A stretch of DNA of 64,000 nt from Chlamydomonas reinhardtii (Eukaryota > Chlorophyta > Chlorophyceae > Chlamydomonadales > Chlamydomonadaceae), in assembly GCF_000002595.2 (NCBI RefSeq), contig NC_057005.1, positions 7,354,193 to 7,418,192 on the forward strand, in the 5' to 3' direction. The notes under the pieces are model-generated. The model made no database searches. It saw nothing but the letters and a program-made list of their open reading frames with translations, and was not told where the DNA came from. The position numbers and the translations under genes are program-made. Below are positions 1-11,800 of this stretch, piece by piece. How positions within the stretch are numbered: position 1 is the stretch's first letter; each line of letters starts with the position of its first letter.

Positions 1-2215
1 TCTTACGGCGAAGCGCTGAGTGTGGGGACCGTGCCGCAGTGACCTATGCGCGGCTCCTGTGGACGCTTTCAGTATTCTTTGAGATAGCTTCAAAGCTATA
101 AGTAGATTGTTGCCACCCCTGATGTTGTTTATACACGCGTTTGCGCGAACGACCCAGGCATCATGATTGATCGAATGCCCCGCAGAGCGGCCGGACAAGT
201 CGACAATGAATATTTAGTTACATAGAATCAGTCTCGCAGTCGCTTCCTGAGGCATAAATGTGCAGAGCTCAGGGCTTGTCCAAAATGCCAGAGCCTTGAA
301 CCTTGAGAGCCGCAACGAAGCGCACAATACAAGTATGTAATATGGGGCATCGGTTATAAGGCGTCGTTGTAATTCAAAAGGAAACCGCTGGTCGCCGCGG
401 TTGGGAGGAAAGGTTGGAAAGGGTGGAAAGCGTGACCCGCCGAGTTTGGGCACACTGCGGCACATTGCTCCCTGGCCCCACGGCGCCGGCGCTGATGTGG
501 GGCGGTGGGCTTCCCCCTTGTAGACCCCACACCACTCGCACCTTGTGATGCTCGTTTGCCAAGGTTGGCGGGCATGAAGGCAGGCTCTTACTGTCGCACT
601 CACGGTCTTGGCACGCCTTGGCCTTGGCCCCAGCCAGTCATCACCAATCCCACCGCGTCTTATAACGTGACGCTGTCACCACGGCTTGATCTGGAACTGT
701 TTGCATTGCATGCACGCGAAGTGGCGGGGCAGGGCGCCGGCGAAGAGCAGGTGGCGGCGGAAAGCAGCCGCCTGCATCCTCAGGAGGCCCGCAAGGCGCT
801 GGTGCCCGCCTACACGGACGCGGACGCGGACCCTTTCCATCTGGTTTCTGCCTCTGCCGTGCAACGCACGGCCGCAGCTTGAGGAGGCCCTCGAGGCGGC
901 GGTGAAAAAACACCAAGTGCGGCGGCACTTGCCGGCTGTGCAAGGCGGCCGCCTGGTAGCGGAGGTTCCGGGAGTTGGAGAAGGCGGCCAAGCAGCCGGC
1001 AGTCAAGGGCGCGGACGGCGCGGACGGCCCCGGCGCGAAGAAGGTGTGTGTGGTTTGCGTTTGTGGGTTGCAAGGGACCCGATAATAGACTTTGCAGCTT
1101 CGACCTTGCATTTAGGTGCAAGTGACCACTGAAGCCGACAGCTGATGCCGCCATGTGTACGGTATGCGCGCTTCACACAAGGGGGTGGGACCGATTCTCG
1201 CCAGGCCACCCTTGGATTGAGCGAAGAGCAAATGGAAATTTGAAGCTGTACAACCCACGAATTGTCATAATGGAAGAGGAGGTGGAGTGATGACACCTAG
1301 CGACCTGTACGGTACGGCGGGAGGAGTGGGGCGTCCTATGGGAGCAAGCCCTCTACACCGCATTTCGCAAGACGGCAGGCGGGCGGGCGGCGGGCGGCGG
1401 CCGGGCGGCGGGCGGAGCGGCGACTCAGCAGCTGGCAGCAGAAGCAGCGGTGCCGGTGGCACCCCCTGCCTTCCTTCCGCCCCTGGTCTACTAATGCTGT
1501 GCCGGTGTGCCCTGTGGCTTGTGCCTGTGTGTGTGTGGGGGGGGGGGGGGGCTATGACAGCTTGAGGGTGGGGAATCGCCCATAGCGCCAGTGTGGGCGG
1601 GGAATAAGTGGACGCAGATGAGAGCCGCGCCGTGTGGCGGCGTGCAGTCCAAGCTGTGGTGACGCTGTGACTGCTTGGTCTGGAACTGTTTGCATGTGTG
1701 GCTCTAGCCCTGCTCAATCGTGCTCAATGCTCACATTACCAGGGCTTGCCGCAAGGTCCGCGACAATGTCTCCGGTTCTCCGCATGACCGCCTCTTCCAA
1801 CATAAATAAATAGATCCGCAGTGTACGGACCGTTGTGTTGCAAATGATCCCACAACTCCTCATATCCCGTAATCCTGCTGAGGCTTCGCCGGCAACAGTA
1901 CGAGCCGGCAGCAGCAGTTGCTCTTGAGTGATGACAACACAAGACAAAGAATGCATGCGGCAACATTACCCGCTGCCACTGCCTACCACTCTAACCCCCG
2001 CCCAAGGCTGGTTCCCTTCATGCGCACAAACCGTAGGCTGTGGCGGGCTGTGGCCGCGGTGTCCGGCTGGCTCCCAGGCTGCCGCAGCCAGAGCTCCATC
2101 CCATGCCGTAACCGCTCCACCCCCTAACCGCTCCTCCCGTGCCCCCAGGCCAGGTCAGGGCCGATACCTCCCCACGATGTGGGCGCTCCGGCCGCTGTCC
2201 GCCAGTCCGAGCTAC
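1..2215. other. Left flank, no supported gene
   Basis: No reading frame here has convincing family features or a consistent splice structure. A short sequence around 665-705 recurs around 1659-1700; both contain the words gtgacgctgt and ctggaactgtttgcat, so an old local duplication is likely. A run of 16 or so G residues lies near 1537-1552. The right part must contain the 3' untranslated region of the minus-strand kinase gene that ends at 2216. Confidence 0.5.
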
Positions 2216-4815
2216 TCACAGCTGCTCCTTCCACATCCCACTGTGCTCATACCAGCCGTTGGGCTTGCGCGTGATGAGGCGGGTGGGCGAGATGAAGAGG
2301 TCCTGTGGTTACGGCGCGTGCACGAGTTGGGGCTGCTACTTACGCGAGGCGTGTCACAAACGGCAACTGGGCAACCCGTCGCCCACAGTCCACCCCAGCC
2401 CTCGCCGCTAGCCACCTCCGCCCACCCTCAAACTTCGCAAAGCTCCCATCCACCGCCGCCGCCACCCACACGCCGTGCCCGCACCTTGTACTGAGGCTCC
2501 TCGCGCAAGAAGGCCGGCACGGCGTCGGAGCCGAAGCACACGATGGTGGAGCCGCTGCCGGTCATGAACACGGACCTGAACTGCCCGCTCTCGATCAGCC
2601 GCTGTTTTAGCGCGGCAAGCTCGGGCAGGCTGGCAACGAGGGGGTTGCAGAAGGGGGCACACGCAGCGGGCGGAATGGCACAGCTTTCCACACAGAAGCT
2701 TCGCGCAGCAACGCAGTACGGCACGCTACAGCTACAGCTGCACCTGTCCGCCTACTCATGACCCTTCCTTCCATCAACCCCACCTGGGCCACACGCCCTG
2801 GACCTAAGAAAAACATACATCACCCAACAACCCTTGCCCCACACCCACAACCCCCAGCACCCTCCTCCCATGGACCTCATCTGCCTCACTTGTCGAAGGC
2901 GGGCTGCTCCAGGTCGTTCACGGCGGCGGCCTGGTCCACGCCCTTGGCGGCGGCGATGGTGTCAAGCAGGCCGCGCGGGTCGGCGCTGGAGCGGCGGTCC
3001 AGGTCCAACGACTTGAAGATCTTGGGCGTGGCCAGCCCCACCGGCGGCTTGACCTGTGGGAGCGATGTGAGTGCGCGGATGCGGGTGCAGGTGCAGGCGA
3101 GAGCGCATGGGCGAAACGGAAGGACGGGAATGCCGGCAGTCAAGCGCGGAGTAGTAGCTGGGTTGAGGGGGCCAGGCGGGGGAGCTGAGCAGTTAGGTGC
3201 GGGCCAGCAAGCTAACTCCGGCAAGCCTTCGCAGGGTGGCGCGTCCCGCCCCAAACAGGGTATCCACCCGCACGCCCCCTTGCCCCTGTCGCAGTGCCCA
3301 CCAGCAGCATGGGCGTGTCCAGCGGCACGGGCGGCGGCACGTCCTCCACCACCTCGCCGCGGCCGGTGCAGTAGGCGGCGCCGGTGTTGGAGAAGAAGAC
3401 CGAGATGTCCGACCCGATCTCGCCCGACCACTCCAGCAGGTCCTCGTTGGAGGCGATGCCGCCCATGAGCTTGTTGGCCGCGAACAGCGTGGTGGCAGCG
3501 TTGCCGCTGCCGCCGCCCAGGCCGGCGCCTGGGAGGTGAGGGCGACACGGGGACGCCAATGCGCGGCAGGTGTGGGCGTGCGCGGGGGGGGGGGGAGAAC
3601 GAGGCGCAACACGTGGGTGGCGCTCACCTCTTCGCTCATGCACGTGCAGCCTGGTTATGAGTACAGCCCGAGTCCCACAAACATGTATGTGCCCCTGCCC
3701 GCCGGGCCTCACCGTGCGGCACGCGCTTGTGCAGCTTGACCTTATAGTACATGGTCTGCAGCGTCTTGCGCCGGTACAGGTTCAGCGCCTGCACCCGGTG
3801 CGGTGGTTGTATGAGGGGCGTGAAGGCAGTGGGGAACGGGTGTACAAATGCGGGAGGAATGAGTACCGTGTTCAGGCGCCATGTTGCAAGTAAAGGTCGA
3901 AGATGGCTGCTTCTTGGCAGCGGCTTCGCCATAGCAGCCAATAGCAGGCTCTGCGTAGATGTGGCCTTCGTACCCCGCGCCAGGCAGCCTTGGCCCCGCA
4001 GTGAACCGCACACGCAACTTGAATCCCTCCACACACGCATGTGCCGTCAGGTACGCATCCCAAGTTCCTTCACACATGCCACTGCCATTCCGTGGCTGAC
4101 TCACTTTGATGACCAGGTTGGACTCGTCGGTGGGGATGGTGGGGTCGGAGCACTCCAACGTGTCTTGCAGCGCGTGAGGGGTGGTCTCGAACTCCATGTA
4201 GTCACCCAGGTCAATCACCTGAGCGTATGTGGCACCAGCACCAGGTGGGTTAGGTGCAGGGGCAGGAGCAGGGTTGGTGGGCAGTGGGGGCACGCAGCTA
4301 GGGATGGATCCCTAGCTGCGGGAGGCCACTGAGGGTGGCGGTGCCGCGATGGCGTGCCTCACCGCGGCAAGCAGCCCACCACCGTGTGGCCGCGTGGCCG
4401 GCCGAGACGCCCCCCACCCATGTCAGTGCCACTGGCACATGCCCAAGGAGCCTTTGCTGGCTTACGTGGAACAGCGACGCCAGGTCATGGTACCCATCCT
4501 CACGACGACGAACGACACGCAGGAACAGGTTGATCTGCGGCAACCAGACCCAGGCATACATGCGTATCATATCTAAAACCACTGTTTCCCGCCACCGCTC
4601 TGCCCACCAGTGGGGAGGAAGCAAGGCAAGCAAGCGCATGATGGATGCCGAACCTTTGAGGGCGAAAAAAGCTGGACCGCGTTAGGCTTATAGTTCGCGT
4701 GAACCACAACTGCTGATGTGCGTCTGCGCGCGCCCGCAATTCGAGCAGGGGCAACTTTCCGTGCAAGCGAACTCGTCCGCGAGACGCCACGCTGGGCAGC
4801 TCCTGATTGTAACAT
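2216..4815 (-). CDS. CMK1: 4-diphosphocytidyl-2-C-methyl-D-erythritol kinase, plastid (IspE/CMK)
   Basis: This GHMP-family kinase phosphorylates CDP-methylerythritol at the 2-hydroxyl with ATP, in the plastid MEP pathway of isoprenoid synthesis. Eight exons on the minus strand (4654-4815, 4466-4534, 4105-4218, 3713-3788, 3302-3528, 2890-3053, 2485-2629, 2216-2302) join in phase to 347 codons plus stop. Residues 1-45 form an Arg/Ser/Ala-rich transit peptide. The substrate-site segment SPSKINLFLRV spans the exon 1/2 junction, and REDGYHDLASLFH follows. The ATP-binding loop is AGLGGGSGNAAT (about 142-152), the catalytic Asp lies in GSDISVFF, and the C-terminal glycine motif is MTGSGSTIV (about 297). 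The junction at 2890/2629 uses the acceptor that restores the family sequence around LPELAALKQR. Length and motif order fit plant IspE. The gene is divergent from the RbfA-type gene 371 bp away. Family assignment is secure; the start is the first Met giving a proper leader. Confidence 0.93.
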
Positions 4816-5186
4816 CTTCACGCTCAAGGTTAGATGTACTTGATATTTGAGTGATCGGGCGGAAATGCTCTGAAACAAGGACAAAGCTCTGAGCAGGCGT
4901 GTCTGCTTGTCCTAACGAATCCCGCCACTTTGTTTGAACTTATTGAATTCTAGTAATCCATGGCTCGGCAAGGAAATCCGTCAGAAGTTTCATGCATGGG
5001 CTGGATGGAAGTTTCGCTTTGACCACGCTGGAGCCATGTCGACAGGTTTGATGGTCTTTAAACTGTGCAGAATCAAATTATTACGACGTATCAGGGCATT
5101 TCGACTGCACCCACTGCACATACTTTTGTGTTTCGCTGTTTCCTGGGCTCAATTGCGTCACAACTTGTTATTTCTAGTAAACTAAG
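4816..5186. promoter_or_regulatory. Bidirectional promoter interval, CMK1 / RbfA gene
   Basis: Only 371 bp separate the start codons of two divergent genes whose products both carry plastid-type leaders. The interval must therefore hold both 5' untranslated regions and both core promoters. It is less GC-rich than the flanking exons. I did not find a clear TATA box for either direction. Shared control of the two genes is inferred from geometry only. Confidence 0.5.
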
Positions 5187-7755
5187 ATGAGTAGCTCGTT
5201 TTTGCTGTCATCACTTTGCTCGAGAGGCGCCGTTTCGACGGCGTGGACCTCCTCCTCAGCATGTGCGCCGCCGGCGTGCACCTCTCGGATGGTGCTACGG
5301 AGCCGCGGTAGGTGCCTGTGCACCTAAGTTATCTCGTTCGGGAAGGCGGGAGGCGGCCGCTGCGATTGCCACTTCGCCTGAGCTCGGAAGTGGCCGTTCG
5401 CGTGCCTGTGGCGGTGGCACTGCGGCCCTACGCCCACCGGATCCTGTGCGTGCCGCTGCATTGCTTCAAGTACCCGCTTACCCTTGCTATTTACATACCC
5501 CGCGTGCAGCTGTTGCACCCCATTCCGCACAGCCGGTGCAGCACCGGCGCGGACGCCTGGAGGTGGTCTGCATGGTGGGTGCCGGCCGGACAGCAGGGAT
5601 GGCTGCCATATAATACTGTAGCCCCGGATGCCCGTGGACCATTGTTGATCCAGCTCTAGACAAAGTGCAGCCCCATTCAGCCTGCTCTGGACGGCCGGAC
5701 CTGACAGCAGCTCTCGATTCTGCGCCCACCACCGCACAGGCGCACCCCCGGCGAGTCGCCAAGGTGGCCAGTGCCATCCAGCGCGAGATTGGCGACATGT
5801 TCGTGTCAGACCCGGTAAGAACGGGTGGGAGTGGGGAGGTAAGGAGGCACGGAAGCTGAATGCAGCCCCAGAGGGCTGGGGTGTGCTGTCATGGACCGTG
5901 GGAGTGGGTGGTAGGGAATCGCAAGTTGAGGGTCGGGAGCCTGGCAGCAGGAGGCAGGCAGAACCAGCTGCCCGGCAAGGGAGATGCCTGGGCCCTGCGG
6001 CTGGCTGTTTCCGGGCAGCCTTCGCGTCTGGGCTCGGACCCAGCACGCCACCATGCTGGCCATCTTGAAAGGCAGCGGGCCATCGTTTACCATACCCTCG
6101 CCCTACCTCTCACTAGCCCGCCTCCTCCCGCCGCTTGGCTTGACCTGACCCGTACCGCCTTTCCTCCGCACAGGTCATCCAGGCCGCCATCTGCCCGGAG
6201 CGCAAGCTGGGTGACGACGCGCTGTCGGCCGTGGCCAGCATCACCGACACGTACGTCTCCAACGACCTGCAGGTGCGCCCGCATCTCCCAATGTTTGGTT
6301 GGAATGGGGTACGTAGTGAAGGCGGGTCTGAGGTACACGTCATGATGTGTGTCGGGCTATGCGGCGCCCCCACGTGGGTGCGCACCGTGTGCTATGGGGG
6401 AGACTTTCCGTCACGGCCCCGTCCCAGCGTCGCTGGCAACGTCCACAGCTGTGCGCACCACGCGGCGCTGCTCACTCGCTGCCAACACGACCGCTCCCCG
6501 GCCCTGCCGCGGTCCTGCAGGTGGTCAAGGTGTTTGTAAGCGTATACAGTGACGACTACGGCAAGCGAGTGGCCATGGAGAACCTGCAGCGCCTGGAGCC
6601 GTGAGTGTCCGCGGGCGCCGGGGGGCATCGGACGAGGCATCGGGGCGGGGATGGAAATGCGGGGGATGGCATCCGGGTGCGGGAGGGGTCGAGGAGTGAG
6701 GTGCGGCTGCGGGCCCACTTGAAGGCTAGTCTGTGCCCGCCGCTTGGCGTTTTCAGGGCCGCCACGGCGCGTGTGACGGTCGAGGACAGCGGACTCTCGC
6801 CACATCACACCGCGATCTGCTGCAGCTCACATGTAACCGTACCATACACGCCTCCCATTGAGCAGCTGCCCCCTTGTGATGTCGCTGGCTTACCGCCCCA
6901 CCTGCCTCGCCATTCCCGCGCAGCTACGTGCGGAGACTGATCGGCCAGCGCGTGCGGCTGCGGCTTACGCCGGAGGTCCGGTTCGTGTACGACGACGCGG
7001 AGGAGGAGGCTGACCTGGTGGCGCGTGTTATTGGGCGCGAGGAGGTGGAGCGGTACCGGGAGGAGATCGAGGTGCGAACGGCGGGGAGGAGCCAGGGAGC
7101 GGCCGGGGAGGAGTGGGCTGCAGCGGCAGTGGCAGTGGCGAAGGGGCAGAGAGGATTGCATCGGGGCGCAGTGACGCAGGAGGTGGAGACGAGTTTTGGT
7201 TGGATTGAGTTAGTAAGGAAGGCTTGCGAGGGTACGCGGCAGTATGGCGCTGCAGCGCGGCGCAGCCACTGGCACCTTGGGCAGCTGCCTCGCCAAACAA
7301 ACAGCACCTCGTCAGCAAAGTCGTATGCCTTTGTTGGTTTTCAAGTGCCATTGTGGGGATTCAGTTCCGACCTGTTGCCCGGCCTTCGCATGCAGGCGGA
7401 TATGATGCCGGGCCGCCCCCGCGGCGACGGCGCTAACGAGGAGGAGGAGGAGGCGGACGAGGAGGCTGGCGTCGAGGGCGCTGACGCGGGCGAGGGCGAG
7501 GAGGAGGATGAAGAGGAGGAGGGCGAATTCGAGGAGGACGAAGACTTTGAGGACCCAGACGAGCGGCCGCAGGAGTACCCCAACCCCTTTGGCGACCTGT
7601 TCATCGACGACCGCGAGTACCGGGCAGTGGCGGGCAAGCGCGTGGAGGAGCGGAGGCGTAGCCAGGGCCGCCCGCAGCCGCAGGGCCGCGGGCAGGGGCG
7701 GCGTGGGCAAGGGCAGCAGCGGGAGGCGGCGGCGGCTGAGACTGGTGATGAGTAG
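5187..7755 (+). CDS. RbfA-family ribosome-binding factor, probably plastid
   Basis: RbfA proteins bind the small ribosomal subunit and assist 16S rRNA maturation; a plastid leader here suggests the chloroplast ribosome. Proposed exons are 5187-5307, 5708-5814, 6174-6272, 6521-6600, 6924-7071 and 7396-7755, giving 304 aa. The RbfA core starts with PRRVAKVASAIQREIGDMF, continues through VVKVFVSVYS and ends near the RRLIGQRVRLRLTPEVRFVYDD type of segment. That last part is the conserved Leu-X-Pro-Glu/Leu-X-Phe region of the family. The last exon adds about 120 residues: a long Glu/Asp-rich stretch, then an Arg/Gln/Gly-rich tail, both unusual for bacterial RbfA. Exon 1 encodes a Ser/Ala/Cys-rich leader. 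The exon 1/2 junction is the least certain: I chose the acceptor at 5707 because it restores phase. Core exons are well supported. Confidence 0.85.
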
Positions 7756-8826
7756 GTATAATGTCTGTTTGTCAGTGTATACTAACGAGCACGTGCGGGC
7801 AGCGTGCAGGAACCGTGGATGGCCGCAGCAGGCAGGTTCATTGATAGCGCAGTGCGACGGGAGCACGGGGCCTCCGGCACGCAAGAGCTACTGGCCTACT
7901 GCTAGAGTACGTCCTACGGCGCTAGTCAGGATCGCGCCTGGGATCGTCGTCTCGCCTGGTGCGATGGGACGGGGTAAGGGGCAGGGTGGCGTAGTCTGGG
8001 CATTCGTCTCGCCCGGTGCGGTCTTCTCTCCATTACGTAGCAGTTGCAACGCGTGGAACGTCGTGTACTCGCCAAGGTCTTGTGATGCGACGTGATACGT
8101 TGTCTGTATTATCAGTTCTTGGGCGGAAGGCCTGACGAGTCAGTGAGCGGATGGGCGGGCGAGGGGCAAGGGGGGGGGGCTGCTGGAAGCTGGGTGGGGG
8201 TGGGGACCGGCGTGGAGTGGGGCCAGACCGACATAGCCCATCGCGCATCGATAGCTTACCCAAAGACCCTGTCAGGTAACCTTCACCGCATCGTCTAAAG
8301 ATTAAACCAGCACAATCAGTGTATTAGGAACGCTGTGTTCCAGTCGTTTGCCGGCCCAAAATACCTTTCGCCGCATAAGCTCTTGACAGCATCGTTACTC
8401 TTTGTTGGCCAGGTCTTCCAATGATGGAGTCATATGATAGGAACTAGCGACTAAGGGAGGAGGAGCGGACACCGCAGAAATGGCAGGGGTCAGTACGCAG
8501 TCTTGTTCGAGTGCCCTCTCGGCCAGTGCAAAGCGTTATGAGTGCGATGCTGTATGACGCCCGAGAATTACCGAGGCGTCGCGCTGGCAGCACGTGTGGC
8601 AATTGTGAAATGTCTAGTTTCAGCACCTCGGGTTTGCGGCCAGCCGGCGCGCGCGCAGTCCTTGATAGCCATACTTTTGCAATGCAACCTCAATGAATGT
8701 GTCCGGCCCGGCGCTTCACTCCTCGCGTTCGTAATTTTGGCACGCTCGCCCACGGGGGAGGGCAACGCTCGTAGCCTCACAAAGCTTAACCTTTACCGCC
8801 CCAACCCCTTGTGACTTTACTTGCAG
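7756..8826. other. Intergenic / 3' and 5' untranslated, no supported gene
   Basis: The interval separates the RbfA stop from the first certain exon of the channel gene. It should hold the RbfA 3' untranslated region and the channel promoter and leader. The first supported channel exon is preceded by a good acceptor (ttgcag, ending 8826), so at least one upstream, possibly non-coding, exon lies in this interval. I could not identify it. Confidence 0.45.
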
Positions 8827-8838
8827 CACCGGCGCTCC

Positions 8839-11800
8839 ATGGAGCTGGGAGAGCTGCGCCCGGTGCCCGAGGACGCCTCAAATGCGCCGGGGCTGGGCTC
8901 ACAGCCCTCCCAGCGCATCACCAGCCGGCCAAGCACCCTCTCCCGCGTCGCGGAGACTCTGGGCCTTGCTGGCATGCTTAGCGGAAACAGCGGCCGTCTC
9001 AGCGGCAGCGGTGGCACTCCCGCTAACGGTAGCACGATTGGTCAAGGCGGCAACAACGGGGTCCTTGTGGCGCAAGGCAGCAGCGGCAACGGGTTGGGGC
9101 AGGGTGGCGGCATGTCGGGCCGGGTGAGGCGCGAGCCTTCCCGGGCGGGGCCCGGAGGCGGCGGCAGCGGCCTGGGCCGCACCAGCCTGATGGTGAAGCT
9201 GCAACAGAGCAGCAAGCAGCTGGTGGACCTGGGCAAGCTGCAGGCCAAGTGGGTCAGCGCCACGCTAGTCAAGAAAAGCGAGGCGCAGGACTACGTAAAT
9301 GAGGGTGCGTGGGCGCTGAGCGGCGCAGGCTGGGTAGGGCGGAAGGACTGGAAAGGAGTACAGAGACGTGAGGACTGGGACGTATACCAGTGATGTGGCG
9401 GGTTTCCGGTTCGCCCTGGGCTTTCTTGGAGCTGGCCGTCCTGGCCCGGAAGTCACGCCGGCCGCGGGTAACGAGCAGCCGCGACAGCTAGGCGCGGGTG
9501 GATGCCGTCCGGAGTGGTCACCTCGCAAGCTAACCTCATCAAATCAGCCTCGCACTAGCGGCCCCGAAGTCGCACATGCAAGCCGCAACTCCTTTGGGGT
9601 TTGGGTCTACCGGCTCAGCCGCCTCAACGGCCTCACTCTCGACAGCCACCAGCTCATATGCCGCGCCGGCCGTTGCACCACCTGCAGCCCCGGAACAAGG
9701 CGCAGACCCGTGCCCATGCCCAACTGCCCAACAAGCTACCAGTACTTACACGCTGTGCTTTCTTACTCTCCGCTGCGCCTGCCACGCCCGCCACTGACCC
9801 TGTCGCCGCCCGACTCGCCACTCCCGCACCGGCACCCAGAGGACCAGGGCTTTGCGGCGCTGCTGGCGCGGCATGTGGATGTGCCCACAGCTGCATGGCA
9901 CCGGCTGCTGGCGGCTCTTGGCGCGGAACAGCAGGATGGGCAGTTCTGGCAGTAAGTGGCGGGGTGGGGTGCGGGGCACCGTCTTCGCTTACCATTCAAA
10001 CCGTCTATGGGGACGTGAATAGCAGGACGGGGTTGCGCGGACATACGAGGCTGCGGAAGGACGGCGCTTGACATCAGGCTATACCATCTTTGATCTGGTT
10101 GGGCGGTCTGATAGCCGCAGATACCGTCGCTGCTTACACAGCGCCACGTTCATTCGCACTCGCAGGACGGGGCTGGGCACAGCGCCGGACGTCCAGCGCG
10201 CAACTCGGACCTCAATTGATGAGCCCCCTGGGGGGTTTGGGCGGAGGCAGGAGGCTGACGGCGGCGACGGAGCCGAGGAGGGGCGGGCGAGATCTCTGGA
10301 ACGACAACCGTAAGCCGGCATTCAGCTTTGGCTGGTGATCGATGCCTGCTTCACAGACTCCCATACGCAATCGGCACGGCGGGGATAGATTGCAGGGCGC
10401 ACAGCTTGCCGGCCTTCGCCTCCTTCCCTTGGCATCCTGTCACAACATCCAGCCTCACCTGGCCTCGCACCACGTTGCTCCTCCCTACCGGCATCGCTTT
10501 ACTATGGTAGACATCCCAACGAACTCCACCGGCACTCGCCTGACTGGTGATGCCTGCAACCCTGTCTTCCCCCGTGTCCCTTATCCCACACAGCCGGCGC
10601 TCCATCTTCTTGCTGCCGGTCGTGTCGCCCTACAACCTGGCTGCGGTGCTGTGGCAGCTGACCATCCTGCTGCTGGACCTGGTGTACACGGCGTTCTGGG
10701 TGCCCATGAACGTGAGAGGCGCGGGGCGGGCGGGCGGGAGGGCCAGCTGAGAGGCAGGAGCAGCCGGCAGCGAAACTGGTGCACACGCGCAGGCGTGGCA
10801 GCCGCGAAATGCAAAGGGTACCTCTTTCCTCCACTGACTGCCACCAGCAACACCACTAACTCCGCCCGACATGTCCTTACGTGCGCGTGCGTGCGGCGGA
10901 TGCGCAGGTGGCGTTTTGCACCGCCGAATACGGCAACCTGCACAGCGGCTGCACCGTGAGCGATCTGGTGGGGGGCTGCTTCTACTTTGTCAACGTGTTG
11001 GTCAGCTTTCAGGTGCGGCGGGAACTGCAGGGGTTTGTAGGTGCACAAGCGGGTGTTACAACAAGGTGGAAACGGCCTTGCCTTCGCCGCACAGCCTCTG
11101 AAGCTATCACCACCCCGTTTCCATTCGCAACTATGCGCGTCGGACCCAACCTCCACCCACCTGCCGAATCCTGCAAACGTCCCGCCCTTCCGTGTCCCGC
11201 AGATCGGCGTGGTGGCCACGCATGGTTACCGCAAGCGCACGGTGGAGGACGGCGGGCTGGTGGCGTGGCTGTACGCGCGCTACGGCCGCTTCTGGCTGGA
11301 CTTCGTGGCGTCCGTGCCCTTCATCTACCTGGTGGTGCTGCTGGCAGGCAGCTTCAAGCTCAACAAGAGCTGGGTCAACTGCCTGTCGCTGCTGCGGCTT
11401 TTGCGCATGGTGCGCTTGGTCAGCATCTCCAAGGTGCGCGCCGATTGGGCTGGGGACCAGGGGGGCCTTCGATGTGATTAAGGAGTCGGGAGGCAGGGTT
11501 TATCCTATTGGGTTGATGCACCTTTCAAATCTCCAGCCACCACAATTTCTGTAAGAGACTCCTGGTTGGGCTGGCGCCTGGAGGCGAGGGCAAGCCACAG
11601 AAGCAGCAATAGCTGCAGCGGCAGCAGTAGGACCGTAGGCGTAGTCAGTGTGCTGGGGTTTGCAAAGCGGAAACTTGCACCACTGTTTAGGCTCGTCCTC
11701 CACCTCCTCCGCCCCACGCCTGCAGGTGGTATACGTGGACAGCCTGAGTGGCCGCTTCCAGGACTCCTCCATTGCGCGGCGGCTCAGCGTGACGGTGCTG

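Noticed and set aside
641-1154. Overlapping frames of over 100 codons on both strands near the left end, including a Cys-rich bit (CGGTCRLCK) and a helix (RFRELEKAAKQ)
   Set aside because: The frame carrying both bits contains stops between and before them, and no splice arrangement joins them. GC-rich DNA opens all frames here.
1265-1717. 150-codon minus frame rich in Pro, His and Thr
   Set aside because: Composition follows simple GC-rich and GT-rich DNA; no domain and no splice support.
4934-5185. 83-codon plus frame upstream of the RbfA gene
   Set aside because: It lies in the shared promoter interval, lacks a leader-like composition, and a better start with a plastid-type leader follows at 5187.
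8084-8300. Possible upstream start exon of the channel gene
   Set aside because: The short frame from the ATG at 8084 has no donor that restores phase with the exon at 8827.
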